The notes: a model not told the origin generated them from the letters alone. Shown: positions 1-11,999, counted from the first letter of the stretch. The stretch: DNA of 64,000 nt from Timema cristinae (GCA_039000515.1 JBCFYV010000908.1:62001-126000); one strand, 5' to 3'. Numbers and translations: made by a program.

Positions 1-239
1 TTAATGTTTGAACGATCATTCACAAGCTTCTCTGAAACAATTATCCTCACATTATATGATATTGATCTTTATATCACTGCCGGGATTATTTAATTAGATG
101 ATAACTTGAGTATATCGATGGACCTAGGTCAGCCCATTTTGACCTACCTTCCTCTGATTGGCCAGATTAGGTCACATGACCACTCCTCCTAGTCCTGCTC
201 TATGATTGGCTCTATAAATAGCCCCCTCCCCTCCTTTCC
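1..239 (+). promoter_or_regulatory. Promoter-like segment with CAAT and TATA motifs
   Basis: The stretch carries two GATTGG (CAAT-type) motifs at about 155-161 and 204-210, and a TATAAATA box at 213-220, all on the plus strand. A C/T-rich tract follows at once. The spacing (CAAT a few bases before TATA) is tight but compatible with RNA polymerase II initiation near 245. No long plus-strand reading frame follows, so what would be transcribed is unknown. The left part (1-120) is plain AT-rich DNA. Confidence 0.4.
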
Positions 240-492
240 CTCCATTGACCTACTTTTCATATCTGTTTGATTTACCCGTTTTTCCTTCCTCTCCCTGCCT
301 CTCTTCCCAGGTGCTGATTACGTCCTCCCTACAACCCCCTCCCCCTACACCCCCTCCCATACAACCGCCCTCCCCCCAACAACCCCCTCCCCTACAACCC
401 TTCGCCAACCACCCCCGGACATGTTTCTTGAGATGATTAATTATTAATGATTGTTTAATTAATTTTGCTAATTAATTATTCGCTAGGATTTG
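240..492 (+). repeat. C-rich dispersed block, copy A
   Basis: This is a CCCCTCC/CAACCCC-rich stretch that ends in an AT-rich palindromic tract of repeated TAATTAAT units. It aligns over nearly its whole length with the reverse complement of 43,184-43,508. Shared landmarks, in the same order, are GACCTACTTT, a TTGATTTACC-like string, GATTACGTCCTCC, GGACATGTT, ATTAATTATTAATGATTGTT and CTAGGATT. The two copies are about 43 kb apart and inverted relative to one another. A 63-codon open frame at 245-436 here is low-complexity proline/leucine and is unlikely to be a gene. Confidence 0.7.
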
Positions 493-607
493 GTAGATAT
501 TTTATTAGGGGAACAGCGGCCCGCGCTGCCTAGTGTTGGACCTTTTCTCCATTAGTAGTGTATCGCGACTGATGGCCGTACGTACTGGAACACACACTCC
601 CGCCTCC

Positions 608-930
608 CTAACTTCCCCCTCTACTGCCTGCCTTCACATTGCTGGACAACTGGAATAATCGGGGGAATCCCCCACCTTCAGTGCTGAATGACCCACCACC
701 CAGCCCAACTGCGGAAGAATTAACTCCGAGACCGATATTCGAATCTTTCAAACCCGATGCAAATTTGTCGGACATCTCTACAAGAATAGATTTAGAACAA
801 TGAAAATCAAGCTCCTCAGAGATACCGTTATACCGGTACGCAATCTCTTGAGCCCAGTGAATGCTGTCAAGCCTACAGAACGGAAAAGATTCCGGATGCA
901 AAGCCAACTGGTGACACAGGATTCAACCAT
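608..930 (-). CDS. Short unrecognised frame, glycine/serine-rich C-terminus
   Basis: This minus-strand frame is open for about 107 codons but has no good ATG: the first possible starts are TTG near 911-907. The N-terminal half looks like real protein, with mixed composition and the string WAQEIAYRYNGISEELDF. It turns Gly/Ser-rich towards the end (GLGGGSFSTEGGG). I do not recognise a family. It lies just beyond C-rich block copy A and runs towards it. It may be an exon or the decayed tail of a mobile-element or virus-like gene. Another frame is also open for part of the length, which lowers confidence. Confidence 0.3.
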
Positions 931-3194
931 GTGATTATTATTATTATGAAAAAAATTCTTCCCATTGGATTTTTCCGCTGTAATAAAAACATCATACTTT
1001 ATATATACTGTGCAAGTAAACTACGCTAACACTAATTTAAACTAAATAAACTACATTATTTATAATGAAAAAGAATAATTTATATCCCAGAACAGTTTCT
1101 CCACAACTCAGTTGTAAGGTAGCACAGGTGGTCACGATGACCAATATGCGAGTCACGTTTAATCTCAGTTTATTTAAATAACGAACAATCGGGTTCGATT
1201 TCCGTTGAGTGGATTGAAACGACTAGTTACTCACTACCCTTAACACACGCAACACCGCTCCGCTCTACTACCTATCCTTCACTTCTGGGGCAGTGTGTCA
1301 CGACATTGTCCCGCCATCTGTTAACAAAAAAGTAAACACGGAGGGACCGTTCATGCATAGTGAAATAAGTGCTAGCACACCCCTCTAAAAGAAAAACCCT
1401 AAAACAAATAAATGAAATAGCTATTGCGCATAAGTGTTAGAATTTAAATTGTATCCATATCGAATATGAAGCAGGTATTTAGCTTATCATTGCTCGTAAG
1501 CTCTGAAGTTCTGGGTTCAATATCTCACCACCATGTGACATAGGGGGTGTTCTTGTATATCCAAGTTTTAATAGGAATAGCCTTACTTAAAGATAGAAAG
1601 ATTTACAATATATCTCTCGCCACATATTTATACACAGTAATAATCCAGTAGGTTTGCGTCCCGTACCCATTTGCGCCACCGCTTGCTATTCCAGACTTAT
1701 CATTCTGTGCCAAACCTATTAATACCATAACATATCAAACGATACGTAGTAAATCATTTTATAAATTTTGGCCGAAAAAAGTTTTGTATTTTCTAAAAGT
1801 TTCTTGTATATAAAAATTGGACTTACATATAATCAATATATTTTTTCCCACAAAAACCTTTCAATTTGCAGGTATGGGCTCAAACCTAACTCCCCACAAT
1901 ACACCCAACCGAGAATCGACCTGCAATCTTCACCTCCTCTGTAAGTCTAGCTTCAAACAACGGATCGTTTGTGTCTATGTGATTTAACAAACTTTTCCTA
2001 TAAAAACAAAAAATATATTTTTAGACCATAAAAGTGGCGAATTTTTTCGTAGGGGGTGGTTGAAGGTGCCACCATATCTTCCGGAAATGAGTTATGATAT
2101 ACATTAATCCTCACGGGTTCCATATAAAACGATTAATTTAATCAATAACTTACATTGAAGCCAAAATCAATCAGTATTGACGCAAAGAAAAGTTTACAAA
2201 ATAAACTCAATACACACGAAAAGTAATACTTGAAATATCTATATATTTATAAAAAGTATAGTTTTAGAATATATATAATTTTACGAGTATCCCATACAGC
2301 CTTATATGGGGAACAAACCAAACACGTAAACCTAAGATACATAGGTAATAAATATAGTAAGCCAAAGGTTCCTCGGGTTCGAGTCTCGTGTCCAGTGTCA
2401 ATTTTCAGAATATGATATATATTAAAATGCTGCAAACTCTGTAGAGAAAATGCCAAGACATATAAACTTTGGTTTAACTATTATAAAAAATATAAACATT
2501 AATTATAATAAATATGCATTCTAGTGCCCTCTCTCGAACAAATTGTCATCGATCGACTAGTGACGCCTTAGACCATAGGCCCCTTCGATTCAAATATACA
2601 AAATTAGATGGCGTGAGCTATAATCGAAACGTTATTGCAAGTTCACTCTCAATGAGGTCCACTTGAGCAGACACTTAAAAACGGTACGAGATTAAATCTT
2701 AACTCTATGTAGCCATGGGGTACATTTAATAAATTTGAAAGGGCTTTTAGCGTTAATTTACCATACCGTGAGGACTTTGCTCTTGTCTAATATTAGGAAA
2801 GTTCAATATAATCAAATTTTCATAAGGAAGGTACTTGTTAATTTGATGGCAAATTTAATTCATCTCTGACAGGATCCTCAAGCTAAGATTTCACACACGT
2901 CCCGGTTTCATATGTTATTTTGTCTGACAATGTTAAAATTTACAACCCCCCACCCCCTCCCCAAAGGCCAGAGTTTTTGTGTCAAAAAAATGGTACCATG
3001 CAATTGTGTGAAGTCCCTGTTAATAGTCGCAAAGTGCAGCTTATTCAGTATTTAGAACTGCGGCTTACTACCCGCCAGAGAAATATTACTTCCTTATGTC
3101 ACAAAGCACTGTGCACCCGCGTTCGTGTGTCATAGACAAATGAACGCGAGGGGTGAATTTAACCAACCCCTGCATAAATTGGACGCAAAGTTAA
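931..3194. other. AT-rich intergenic DNA with decayed tRNA-like pieces
   Basis: I see no convincing gene here. A tRNA B-box-like string, GGGTTCGATTTCC, sits near 1,193-1,205. A second tRNA-like region at 2,330-2,420 has GGGTTCGAGTCTC and the same downstream string (TCAATTTTCAGAATATGAT) that follows the tRNA-Ile-like unit at 35,038, so it is a decayed copy of that SINE-type repeat. Short frames at 2,230-2,456 come from this repeat, and the one at 2,920-3,135 starts in a C-rich tract. None of them looks coding. Confidence 0.5.
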
Positions 3195-3305
3195 TTTCTT
3201 ACTACCCGTCCTGGGCACAAACCGTAATTACGAGGGAGGAAACTGGCCTCAGTACACACTTACTCAAGGGATTCAAATCCCACTTCTTTAGTCACCAAGG
3301 TATTT
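3195..3305 (-). repeat. SINE-B fragment
   Basis: Read on the minus strand this has GGGATTTGAATCCC (tRNA B-box-like), then a GTACTGAGG-like motif, then a degenerate form of the shared 3' domain (ACGGGTAGTAAGA). The order matches other SINE-B copies at 48,165 and 60,850. It is heavily mutated. Confidence 0.45.
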
Positions 3306-3714
3306 AATTTAGCAAACCCGAAGTATCCTGTTGATGTTCTTATTCTTTTATAAATTTATGACTAAAAAACAGATCAGCTGTAATATTAAATAATTATTTT
3401 TCTAGACTACCCTTATTAAATGAATCACCTAATATAATAGTTTAAACGCATGAATAAAAAAAAAAGACAATACACTATATATGTTTTCGTTTACTAATGA
3501 GTTTTTTTAATTGAATTGTATCCATCATTATGAAAGCAATAAGCGTGCTGTAAAAATTAATATACTCCATCGATGATGATGATGAGACTATTAGTATTAT
3601 ACCCAGATTCTATTCGATCTAAATTAGAAAGGACGGGTCATTGGGTATCCTCAAGAGAAAACGAATTTGGTTCATATATATAGGGGCCCTGATTAGATTA
3701 TTATCATTATATTA

Positions 3715-3982
3715 GCACCGCGTCTTACTCACCCCGTTCGTTATACGCACTAACTCATAATGAGTAAGGTAGGGTGATTTTAGATGAAATGAAGGACCAT
3801 CAGTTTTAAACGTGGAAATCCGAACACACGGCGGAAGCCTGGCATCCCACATTCACAAGATGTCTTGTCAGAGGTGAAGGAAGGGTTTGGTAATCAGATA
3901 AATCTGTGTCCGGGACCGGAGGATTGAACCCCGGCCTCCACAAAGAAGTCTATGACACCATTACCCCTAGATAGAACCTACC
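3715..3982 (-). repeat. SINE-A, nearly full length
   Basis: On the minus strand this starts with a tRNA-like head that has a B-box-type GGGGTTCAATCC. It continues through a conserved body with a second B-box-like string (TGTTCGGATTTCCACG) and ends in the shared 3' domain TAGTAAGACGCGGTGCTAAT with an imperfect (TAA)n tail at 3,699-3,714. Two shorter copies of the same body are at 34,095 and 40,706. This is the longest copy in the window and shows the head that the 34 kb copy lacks. Confidence 0.7.
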
Positions 3983-4170
3983 AGGTCAACCTGGCTGAAT
4001 TAGAACTAATCACAGTCTCTTCAACGGAAAATAATTAATAAGTTACGAAAGCGGATTATTAATCAAAACAAATGGAAAATTCAGCACAATCCACATCAGG
4101 TAATTAAATTTATCTTCTTTACATAACTTAAAAAAGTGTTATAATTTAATTTAAATTGAATTGTATTTGC

Positions 4171-4184
4171 CCCCCCCCCCCCCA
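4171..4184. repeat. Poly-C tract
   Basis: A run of about 14 C lies inside otherwise AT-rich DNA. A similar tract is at 45,358-45,372. Such runs are length-unstable and their assembled length is uncertain. Confidence 0.8.
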
Positions 4185-4410
4185 GGGTTAAATTTGTGAC
4201 TGACTAAATGACTAACATTTGTTAATCTATTCAAAAACGCTATGTTGAGTCAACATTTTTGTCCTAACCGGATTAAGGTGAAACCCCCTATACTTCCTAT
4301 AAATATTATCAAAATTTATTTCTAGAAATGGAACTTGGACGTAGATATCTGGTGAACAGAACACATTATATGATCCTCAACAATTTTTAATTATTATTTA
4401 TTATTTAAAC

Positions 4411-4595
4411 ACAGCGATCTCACTACCCGTTTGGTTATACGCATGAGTACTAGTGTATTAGGAATTGAAAGGTTGAATTTAGAGTAATAAACACGCATTT
4501 ACTGGTGGGAAGAGTTGAAAACTATCCCTATTTCACACCCACCCAAGATTCGAAGGAAATCCTTGATTCAGTGACAGACACACCTACCAACTAAC
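4411..4595 (-). repeat. SINE-B, degenerate
   Basis: Read on the minus strand, a tRNA-like head with a CGAATCTTGGGTGGGTGTG-type B-box region leads to the ACGGGTAGTGAGATCGCTGT form of the shared 3' domain, with a TAAATAAT-type tail at 4,388-4,410. Confidence 0.55.
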
Positions 4596-4599
4596 AAAA

Positions 4600-5080
4600 C
4601 TAAGGTGTTTTGTCAAAGGGAACTCTGGGAGTGTTGTTTGACATTGGCAAGCAACAAAAAACTATGGCCTATGGCCTGAAGACTTGATGGTAATTGTTTG
4701 GATTTTAGGTTACCTTACAAATAACTGAACAGATGTTGCGAGGAAAGCCTATTTAAGGTAATCTCACCAATACATGACACACAGTGTTAAAGAAGAGTGA
4801 AAATCAACTTAATATTTTTCCCCTCTGGCTGTAGCCACTTAGATTACAAGAGTAGGTTCGTAGGAATGGCACGCGTCACCGCATGAAAGTCAGAAATATG
4901 TTTGTTTGAGCATCCTAGAAATACGTAGTCGACACATAACGAACATTTAGATGTGAAATTTACTTTTAACTCCTTTGTGTCAAAATAGTAATAGGTTTTG
5001 TACTCTGAAGCACCTCACCCTATTCTCACCGCTCCTGATCATAAGTGAGGGGATTCTTAATCTATAGCACAATTTGTTTG
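4600..5080. other. Intergenic, nothing recognised
   Basis: This is ordinary AT-rich sequence without long frames, palindromes or repeats that I can match elsewhere in the window. Confidence 0.4.
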
Positions 5081-5084
5081 CTTC

Positions 5085-5270
5085 ACCGGTCGAAACGGTC
5101 TAACGCATCACATCTGTCAGGGGGACGGGGGAGATTGTGGTTTGAACCCGCTTGGGTCAATGAGGCGGTTTTTTCCCTCCACGAAATGTGCGTGCACTTC
5201 CTTAAATACAGCCTTCCTCATATACCCTGACACATTAGCGTACAGCCCGATCGGGAGTAAAACGTAGGAC
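5085..5270 (+). repeat. SINE-B copy
   Basis: A plus-strand tRNA-like head (GGTTTGAACCCGCTTGGG) is followed by a CTCCACGAAATGTGCGTGCA body block and the degenerate 3' domain CAGCCCGATCGGGAGTAAAA. The frame at 5,045-5,230 runs through this SINE and is not a gene. Confidence 0.6.
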
Positions 5271-5534
5271 TATTGGACAGCTACAGTTGATTTTGAAGAG
5301 AGAAAAAAAAACCTTATTTAACAAGTCTTGTGAATGGCAACAGTCCACTTGACCATGGTAAACCTTCCTATATTTTTGAGGCAAATTTGTTTATCATTGC
5401 GGATCTCGGAGGACTTTTGTAATCGATATTGAAAATGGCCCTTAATTGAGTTTAGGGGGACTATTTGATATTGTTCAAGGATAACTACAATAATTAATAT
5501 ATTTATATAATGTGTTTCATTTGTGTACTATAAA

Positions 5535-5833
5535 ATGGACGAAATCGTTCATCTACGAGTTGAGCTGGCGAATGCCAAATCTCTTATTGCTAGACAGCCG
5601 GAATACATAGTAAGACCAGACCATTCACCCAACGTACGGAAGTTTCCCTTTATGACTACATCGTCACGTCATATTGTGAAGACCATAAGACACTATACCG
5701 CTGCAAATGTTGCAACAAGGTCCCCAGTTGGAACAGTCAGCATCCGAAAACCATCATAAGCTCAGGAGGAGCTAAAGCCCGAGTTTGCTTCCGAATGGGG
5801 GTTCACAGCCCATTCCAACAGCATGGTTCTTAA
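5535..5833 (+). pseudogene. Frameshifted zinc-finger-like protein relic
   Basis: An ATG at 5,535 opens a frame (MDEIVHLRVELANAKSLIAR) that stays protein-like to about 5,645. A second frame then carries protein-like sequence from 5,648 to a TAA at 5,831-5,833. It includes TLYRCKCCNKVPSWNSQH, where Cys-x2-Cys followed nine residues later by His suggests a zinc-binding finger of the C2H2 or BED kind. One small indel near 5,640-5,650 would join the two parts. It could be the DNA-binding end of a transposase or a host zinc-finger exon. I cannot assign a family, and the missing second His makes the finger uncertain. The stretch is flanked by SINEs and repeat R, which favours a mobile-element origin. 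Confidence 0.4.
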
Positions 5834-6297
5834 CTTGGGGGCAATGCCCCCTCAACCATTCCAATGATGGCAGCAAGATCCACTCTAAAGACATGGTCTG
5901 AACGGAAGGTATGATGCATCCCCCGGAAATGATTACGAAATACCTTACATAAATTTAATAACTCAACCCTCAATGTGGGATCAGCTGTGAATATATTGAG
6001 AACAAGTGTCATGAGGTGTAACAAACTTAAATTTGAAAACATGTATGATAACAAATATATATATAATCATTAAATCATGATGAAGTATTATAGAACAATT
6101 TCATATAAGTTAATTGGTACCCCCAACAAAATATTCATAAAGTCCAAAAAATGTACATTTATACATATATGTATAATTTAAAAGTTAATAACCTTTTTAA
6201 GATTCAAATATTCAAACAATTAATATAATTAAAATAGAATCTAATTTTAGAGGTAATAGGTCTTCAATTTACTTAGTTGTATATAAATTTTTATAGA

Positions 6298-6930
6298 CAT
6301 AGTTTGAATGATAAAGCGACATGTAAAACGCCCAAAAGTGTAATGAAGATGTAAAACGAAGCTCATAACACTTTAAATACCAAAATATGTAATTCGAAAA
6401 TCAAACAAAATTAAGATCATTAGGCTTAAAGCTATAAAGTTTAAATGTTTCAAATTACAAGATTAATATTAAGGCTTTAATTTGGCATAATGGACGGGAT
6501 AAAAGATATATATTTTCATATTTAAATGTAACAACAATTAAATTTAAAATAATTTCAAAAGATCCATCATTAGTGTATTACCTGTGTTTATTTGTAAAAG
6601 TTGAATATATTATTATATCAAAATATTTTTGCAGACATTACATTTCTTTTGTTGTTTAAGTGTTGTGTGAATAAATATTATAAAACTGTTATGATTCGTT
6701 TAACGTCACACCCTCTCTCCCTATCCTAGAAGCTTCGACTAAAATTATTATGGATAAAATACTTTCTCTTTGGGTAAGCAATCTAAAGTCACAACAATGT
6801 TGCCATCTCCTTCCGGTCTTTGATTCTCTAACCAACTTAATTTTAGAGATTTAAAAAAATAATAACGACATTTTATTACCATTTTTAATTGACAATCATA
6901 AATTGTTTAATTTAAAACATACATAACATG
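6298..6930 (+). repeat. Interspersed repeat R, copy 1
   Basis: This long AT-rich repeat unit shares, in order, pieces with 31,916-32,420 (AACGAAGCTCATTACACTTT-type), 33,245-33,395 and 34,355-34,715 (AAATATATTATTATATCAAA then TTTCTTTGTTGTTTA), 35,233-35,425 (AAATATTATAAAA, then a TATTATGGATAA motif, then GGGTAGCAATCTAAAGTC) and 40,290-40,395 (CCTTCNGGTCTTTATTCTC-like, then AATTGTTTAATTTAAAACAT). No coding capacity is visible, so it is probably a non-autonomous element or the non-coding part of a larger one. Confidence 0.65.
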
Positions 6931-7529
6931 CTCCATACCGTCGACTAAACAAGAATGAAGATAAAAAAATAAAACAAGACTCTTTAACTATTTCTCCCCC
7001 AAGTCTTCTACTTAATCTTTATCCTTGTTAAGTGTGCGAGTTCAATGTTATGCTTAAGTCTTAATTTTATCAAGTTTTCAAAGGTTGAAAAAAAAAAAAA
7101 TATTTACCAATTTAGACTAAGTATCATCTTTATCCCTTTCCCGAAAAAGTATATATTTAACATAATAGATGTTATCCCCCCGCTACTGAAACCAAGCAGC
7201 AATATCACCATTATCGGCGGGCAAAGGTAATGATTAATTGTCATTCTTGTCTTAATCATTTTCCTCCATTAAAAAATATTTGGTGTTCCATAGTAAAACC
7301 ATTCAACGGTAGCTTCTATGATTATTTTTTTAAGTATAGTCTTTCATCCTTAAACATTTTACACATTTTAAAATTCCCTAGTGATGTTAGCGAGTTTGTA
7401 AAAACACCGCAATTATTTACAAAGTGATTGGAAAGCCTCCCTAAATACCTGACACGAAACGAAGGAAGCTATTAATATGGAGTTGATTTTATTAGCCTAT
7501 CCTTAATATTAAAACTTATATTGCCTTTT
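6931..7529. other. Clean AT-rich DNA before the abnormal region
   Basis: This is ordinary sequence with small open frames at 7,045-7,230 and 7,230-7,427 that are Phe/Lys/Ile-rich and look like chance frames in AT-rich DNA. The base texture changes abruptly near 7,530. Confidence 0.4.
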
Positions 7530-8829
7530 TTTTAGGAAATCTACAAAACCCTTCAGGAAAAGGGAAAAAAGGGTTTTAAAGAAACCCGATTTTTCCAAAA
7601 GGGGTACCCTTTAAAAAAGTTTTGGAACCCAAAAAACGCTTTTCAACTAAGTATGGCCCCCGGGGGGTTTAAAAAATTACCAAAAAGAAAAACCCTTTAC
7701 CAAAAGGGGGTTTGGGGTTTTACTTTTTAAAAATTTGCTTAAGGTTTTGCGAGGGAAAACCCACTTAAAGGGGTTCCCAAAAAATTTTTGGGTTAATTTT
7801 GGAAAAAACAAAACCCCAAAAAATTTTTTCCCCGGATTTTGGAAAGCTTTTTTGATGTTTTTTTAAAAGGGAGTTCCCCAAAAGGGAAATTTAAAAACGG
7901 GGTTTTTCTATTTTTTTTTTTGGGCCTGTGGGAAAAAATTTGGTTTAAAAAGTTTTTTTTTTTGGGGTTTTTTCATGAAAAAATTTCTTTTTTATCCCGA
8001 AAGCGCCCCCCCAAAGCAAAAACATTACGAAGAAAGAATTCCTTTAAAAAACGTGATTTCCCCACCGGGGGGGAAAAATTTTTTCCGCTCAACCCCAGGA
8101 TGGTTATGGGAGTAGGGTTTGAACCCTTTTTTAAGTTGGGAAAGAGGGGGGGTTTTTTTTTTTTTTTCCCCCTTAAGTTTTAATTTTTTAAAAACACTTT
8201 TTAAAAAATTTTTTAAAATTTTTAAAGATTTAAAATTTAAATTTAAAAGGGGTTTGTAAGAAAAACTCCCCAAAATGGGGTGAAAATTTAAAAACCTGTT
8301 TTTTAAGGTTTAGTTTAAAATTTGGGAAAAAAGCGGGGCCCCCTTTTTTTAAGATGGTTTTTTTTTTTGTGTTTTTTATGCCCCAAAAGGGGAGTTTGGG
8401 GTGTGGGGTTTTTTTTAAGGCCCCGCTTTTTGCCCAAAATAGGTTTTTTTTACCCGGAAAAGGGGGAAGGGGGAGGGGGGGTGAGGGGGGGTTTAGGAGG
8501 GGATGGGGTTTTTAAAAAGGAAGTTTTTCCCCCTTCCCCCTTTTCCCTCGCCGGGGAAATCGGCGGGATGTGTGTTTTCTCTTTTCTGGCTCTTCCCTCT
8601 TCTTTTTCCCCTTCCCCCTCTTCCTCTTTTTCCTTTTTTTTCCCCTTTAAAAGTAGGAGGGGGAGGGGTGGTTTTTTTTTTTTGGTTAAAAGCCCCCCCC
8701 TTTCCCCCCGAACAGTTTTTTTTTTTGGTCCCCCTGGAAAACAAATGTCCCCCAAAAAGATCCCTTTTTTCCTTCCCGAAATTTAAACTTTCATACCAAA
8801 AAGTCGGGTTGTTTTTTTTTTCACCCGGG

Positions 8830-9560
8830 GTGGGGCACTAAATTCCCACCATGCCCTTTTGTCAGTCATTAAACATATTTGCGATCGGGAGGGGGGCCCC
8901 CCTCTGTCCCTTTTTTTTCCTCTTTTTCCTCTCCTCTTTTCCCAAACCCTTGGGCTTTTTCCCTCTCCCCTCTTTCATTTAGGGATTTCAACGTAAAGGG
9001 AAACAAAAACAGTGGCTTGTCATGGGGAAAGGGGGCCCCCCCCTCTTCCCAAGGGGGGTTAGGGTCCCCTTTTCCCCCCCATTTCCTTGTGCCCCCTCAT
9101 TATCTTTTAGACGATCCGGGAGGTCCCCCTTTTGTCCCCCTTTCTTTCCCCCTTTTTTTATCTCTTGTCTCTCCCCCCTCTTCTTTCAGTAAACAAAAGG
9201 TAGGAAAATAAAAAACAGGGGGCCTTTTTTCAAAAAAGGTGGGGGTTTTCCCCTCCCAAAAGGGTTTTGGGTCACTTCCCCCCATGCCTTTTTGGGCCCC
9301 AAATCATTAAAACTAATTTGGCCCATCCGGGAAAGGGGCCCCCCTTTGCCCCCTTTTTTTTCTTTTCCCCCTTTTTTCTAAAAACCCCCCTGTCCCCTCT
9401 CCCCCTCTTTTCCCCCAAACATTAAAACAACGTAGGGAAAAATCAGAAAAATGGCTTTCCCCTGGAGGGGGGGTGAAGGGGGGGGGGTTTTTACTCGGGG
9501 GGCCCCCCCTTTAAGAGGGTTTTGCCCCACTTCCCCCTTTTGGGCCTTTTTGTCCAAAAA
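8830..9560 (+). repeat. Tandem array, period about 230 bp, inside abnormal region
   Basis: Three to four degenerate copies carry the same ordered landmarks: a CACTTCCCCCCATGCC-type string, CATTAAA, a GATCCGGGAGG-type string, then GTCCCCCTTTnTTTCC tracts. Copies start near 8,836, 9,065, 9,272 and 9,527. The ordered reuse of non-run motifs shows that real sequence underlies the noise. Confidence 0.45.
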
Positions 9561-10834
9561 TCATTAAAAAAAATTTTCGAACGGTAAGGGCTACCCTTTT
9601 GGGGCCCCCCCCGGTTATGAAAAAAAAAACGGGTGCCCGGAAGAAAAAACCCTTTGGTTTTTTAAACGAAAAGAACGGCCTAGGGAGTTTTTAAATTTTC
9701 AAAGAACGGGGGAATCTTGAATCGGTATTCCCCACAAAAGTAAAATTTTTAATCGTTTTTTTTGAAACTCTTCCCAAAAAAAAATGACTTTTTTCAACTT
9801 TTTGAATCATGAGCCCATAAACCTTTTTTATGTTTTTGTTTGGAAACAGTCCCCGATCCCCAAAGAAATATTTGTGGAAGGGTGAGGGGGCGTGACCTTT
9901 TTGGAAAACCCCCTCCCTTTTTTTCCCCGTCTATAAAATTTTGGGGGAAACCCCCTTTAACCCTGAACCCATTAGTAAACCACTAAAAATTTAAAAGAGG
10001 CCCTTCCCCGAATTTTACGGGTTTCAAATTTTTAAAAACCCGCGTAAAAGGAGAGTTTAAATCTTTTCCCCCCAAATTTTATGTCTGGGATTTTTTCGAG
10101 CGTCCGTATTTCTTCTATAAAGGTTTTTTTTTAAATACCCTTTTTTGGTCCGACGTGGGGGGGTTAAATTAAATTTAAAAAGAAATTTTAAAGTTTTGGG
10201 GTGGGCCGAAAACGTTTTTTTTTTTTAAAAACTCACCGAAAAGGGAACTTTTGAAAGGGCATCCTTTTTAAAAGGGGAACCCACACTTTTGTCTTTTAAA
10301 AGGGGCTTTCTTTAAACCCGAGGGGAAAAAAAGGGCCCTCATTAAATTTTTGAAAAAAAGTTTATTTAACCTTTCCTACTCTTTGAAAACGTATGTTAAT
10401 AAAAGGGTTTAAAAAGTTTCCTTTAAAAAAAAACGGGGTTTTAAATTTATAATCCCCTAGCTTTTGCGAAAAAAAAATTTAAAAAAAAGTTTTAAAAAGT
10501 TTTAAAAAAAATTTTCCCTTTTAACCTTTTAAAAAAAATTTTTCATGGAAAGTATTAGTTTGGGGGTTTTAAGGGGCTTAAAAAGAATTTTTTTCAAGTT
10601 TAAAAAATTTAAATTGAAAATTTTTTTCCAGTTTAAACCCGTTTAAAAAATTTTTAAAAAGCCTTTTTTTTTTACATTCCTTTTTTTTTGGAAGGGCTCG
10701 GGTCAGCGAGAAAGGGGGGAAAAAAAGCGGGTTTTGAAAACCCCAAACGTAAAAAACCTTTCCTTTCAAAAAAAAAAAATTTTAAACCATCCCCGGTAAT
10801 TTTTAGTGGTTTTTTGGGGTTTTTCCCCTTTTGA

Positions 10835-11720
10835 GTGTTTTTCAGACGGGGTTCAAAATTTTTGCCTTCCCCGCAAAAAAAAAAAAAGGAAACTCTATCG
10901 TGGTTTTTGGTTTTCCCTAAAAGAGTGTTTTTTCAGACCCGGGGTTTTTTTACTTTGCCCTTTCCCGCCCCAAAAAAAATCTTTTTCCGCGGGTTTGGGT
11001 TTTTTAAAAAAGGTTTTTTTCAGAAACCCGGGGGTTTTTTAAACCCTTTTCCTCCGCAAAAAAAAATCTTTTAAAGTGGGGTTGGAAAAAACCCAATTTT
11101 TACCCCATTTTAAAGAAATAGTTAAGGGTATTATAGGGCAGGGTTCAATCCTGCCCCCCTCAAAAAAAAAATTTTAAAACCCCGGGTTCCCCGGGTTCCT
11201 TTATTTAAATGTTTTTCAGAACCGGGGTTCAAACCTTTCCTCTGCAAAAAAAAAATCTCTAACCCTGGTTTTGGGAAATTTCCCCATTCCCCCTCCCTTT
11301 AAAGATAGGAAATTGGGGTGGGACACCCTGCAAAAAAAAAATTTAAAAAACCCTTTGGAAAATCTCTAAACCGGGGGTTTTGGGAAATTTCCCCCCTTAA
11401 AAGTTTTTTTATCGGGGCCGGGGTTTTAAAAACCTTCCCCCTGAAAAAAAAGGGTCCTTTTAAACCGGGGTTTTCGGTTCCCTCCCTAAGTGTTTTTTTT
11501 CAGGACCCGGGTTCAAACCTTTTCCCCCCTGCAAAAAAAGAAATCTTAAACGTGGTTTTTTTTTTTTCCCCAGTTTTACCTTTATTAACGGTAGTAAAAA
11601 AAAGTTTTTAAAAGGGGCCCCGGGTTTTTAAAACCCTTGGGCCCCCTGCAAAAAAAATCCTTTTTTCCGCGTTTTTTTTGGATTTCTCTTTATAAAGGGT
11701 TTTTTTCAGAACCCGGGGGT
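10835..11720 (+). repeat. Tandem array, period about 85-100 bp, with B-box-like cores
   Basis: The motif TTTTCAGAnCCCGGGTT, followed by CAAACC and later GCAAAAAAAATCTTTAA, recurs near 10,842, 10,928, 11,016, 11,210, 11,494 and 11,700. The core GGTTCAAACC resembles an RNA polymerase III B box, so the array may derive from a tRNA-like or SINE unit. Run-length noise prevents a reliable consensus. Confidence 0.45.
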
Positions 11721-11999
11721 TTAAACCTCTGGGGAAAAGCAAGATTTTCCCAATTTTTTTTTATTGGGTTTCCCCTTTTAAATTTTGCTCCCTGGGAAAA
11801 AACCCATTTTTTTAAAAAAAAAAATTTAAAAAGGTTTTTTTTTTAAATAAATTCTTTTCGGTGTTTAAAGTTTAAAAAAATTGGGAGAACCCACTTTTTT
11901 ACCGTGTAAATTTCCCTTTAAAATTGCGTGGCCCCAAAAATACTTATAAAGCTTACCAAAACTGCGTGGTTACAAATTATTAACGTTTAAAAATACATG

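Noticed and set aside
245..436. Proline-rich 63-codon frame in C-rich block A
   Set aside because: It is a translation of CCCCTCC/CAACCCC simple sequence, and copy B does not keep it open in the matching frame.
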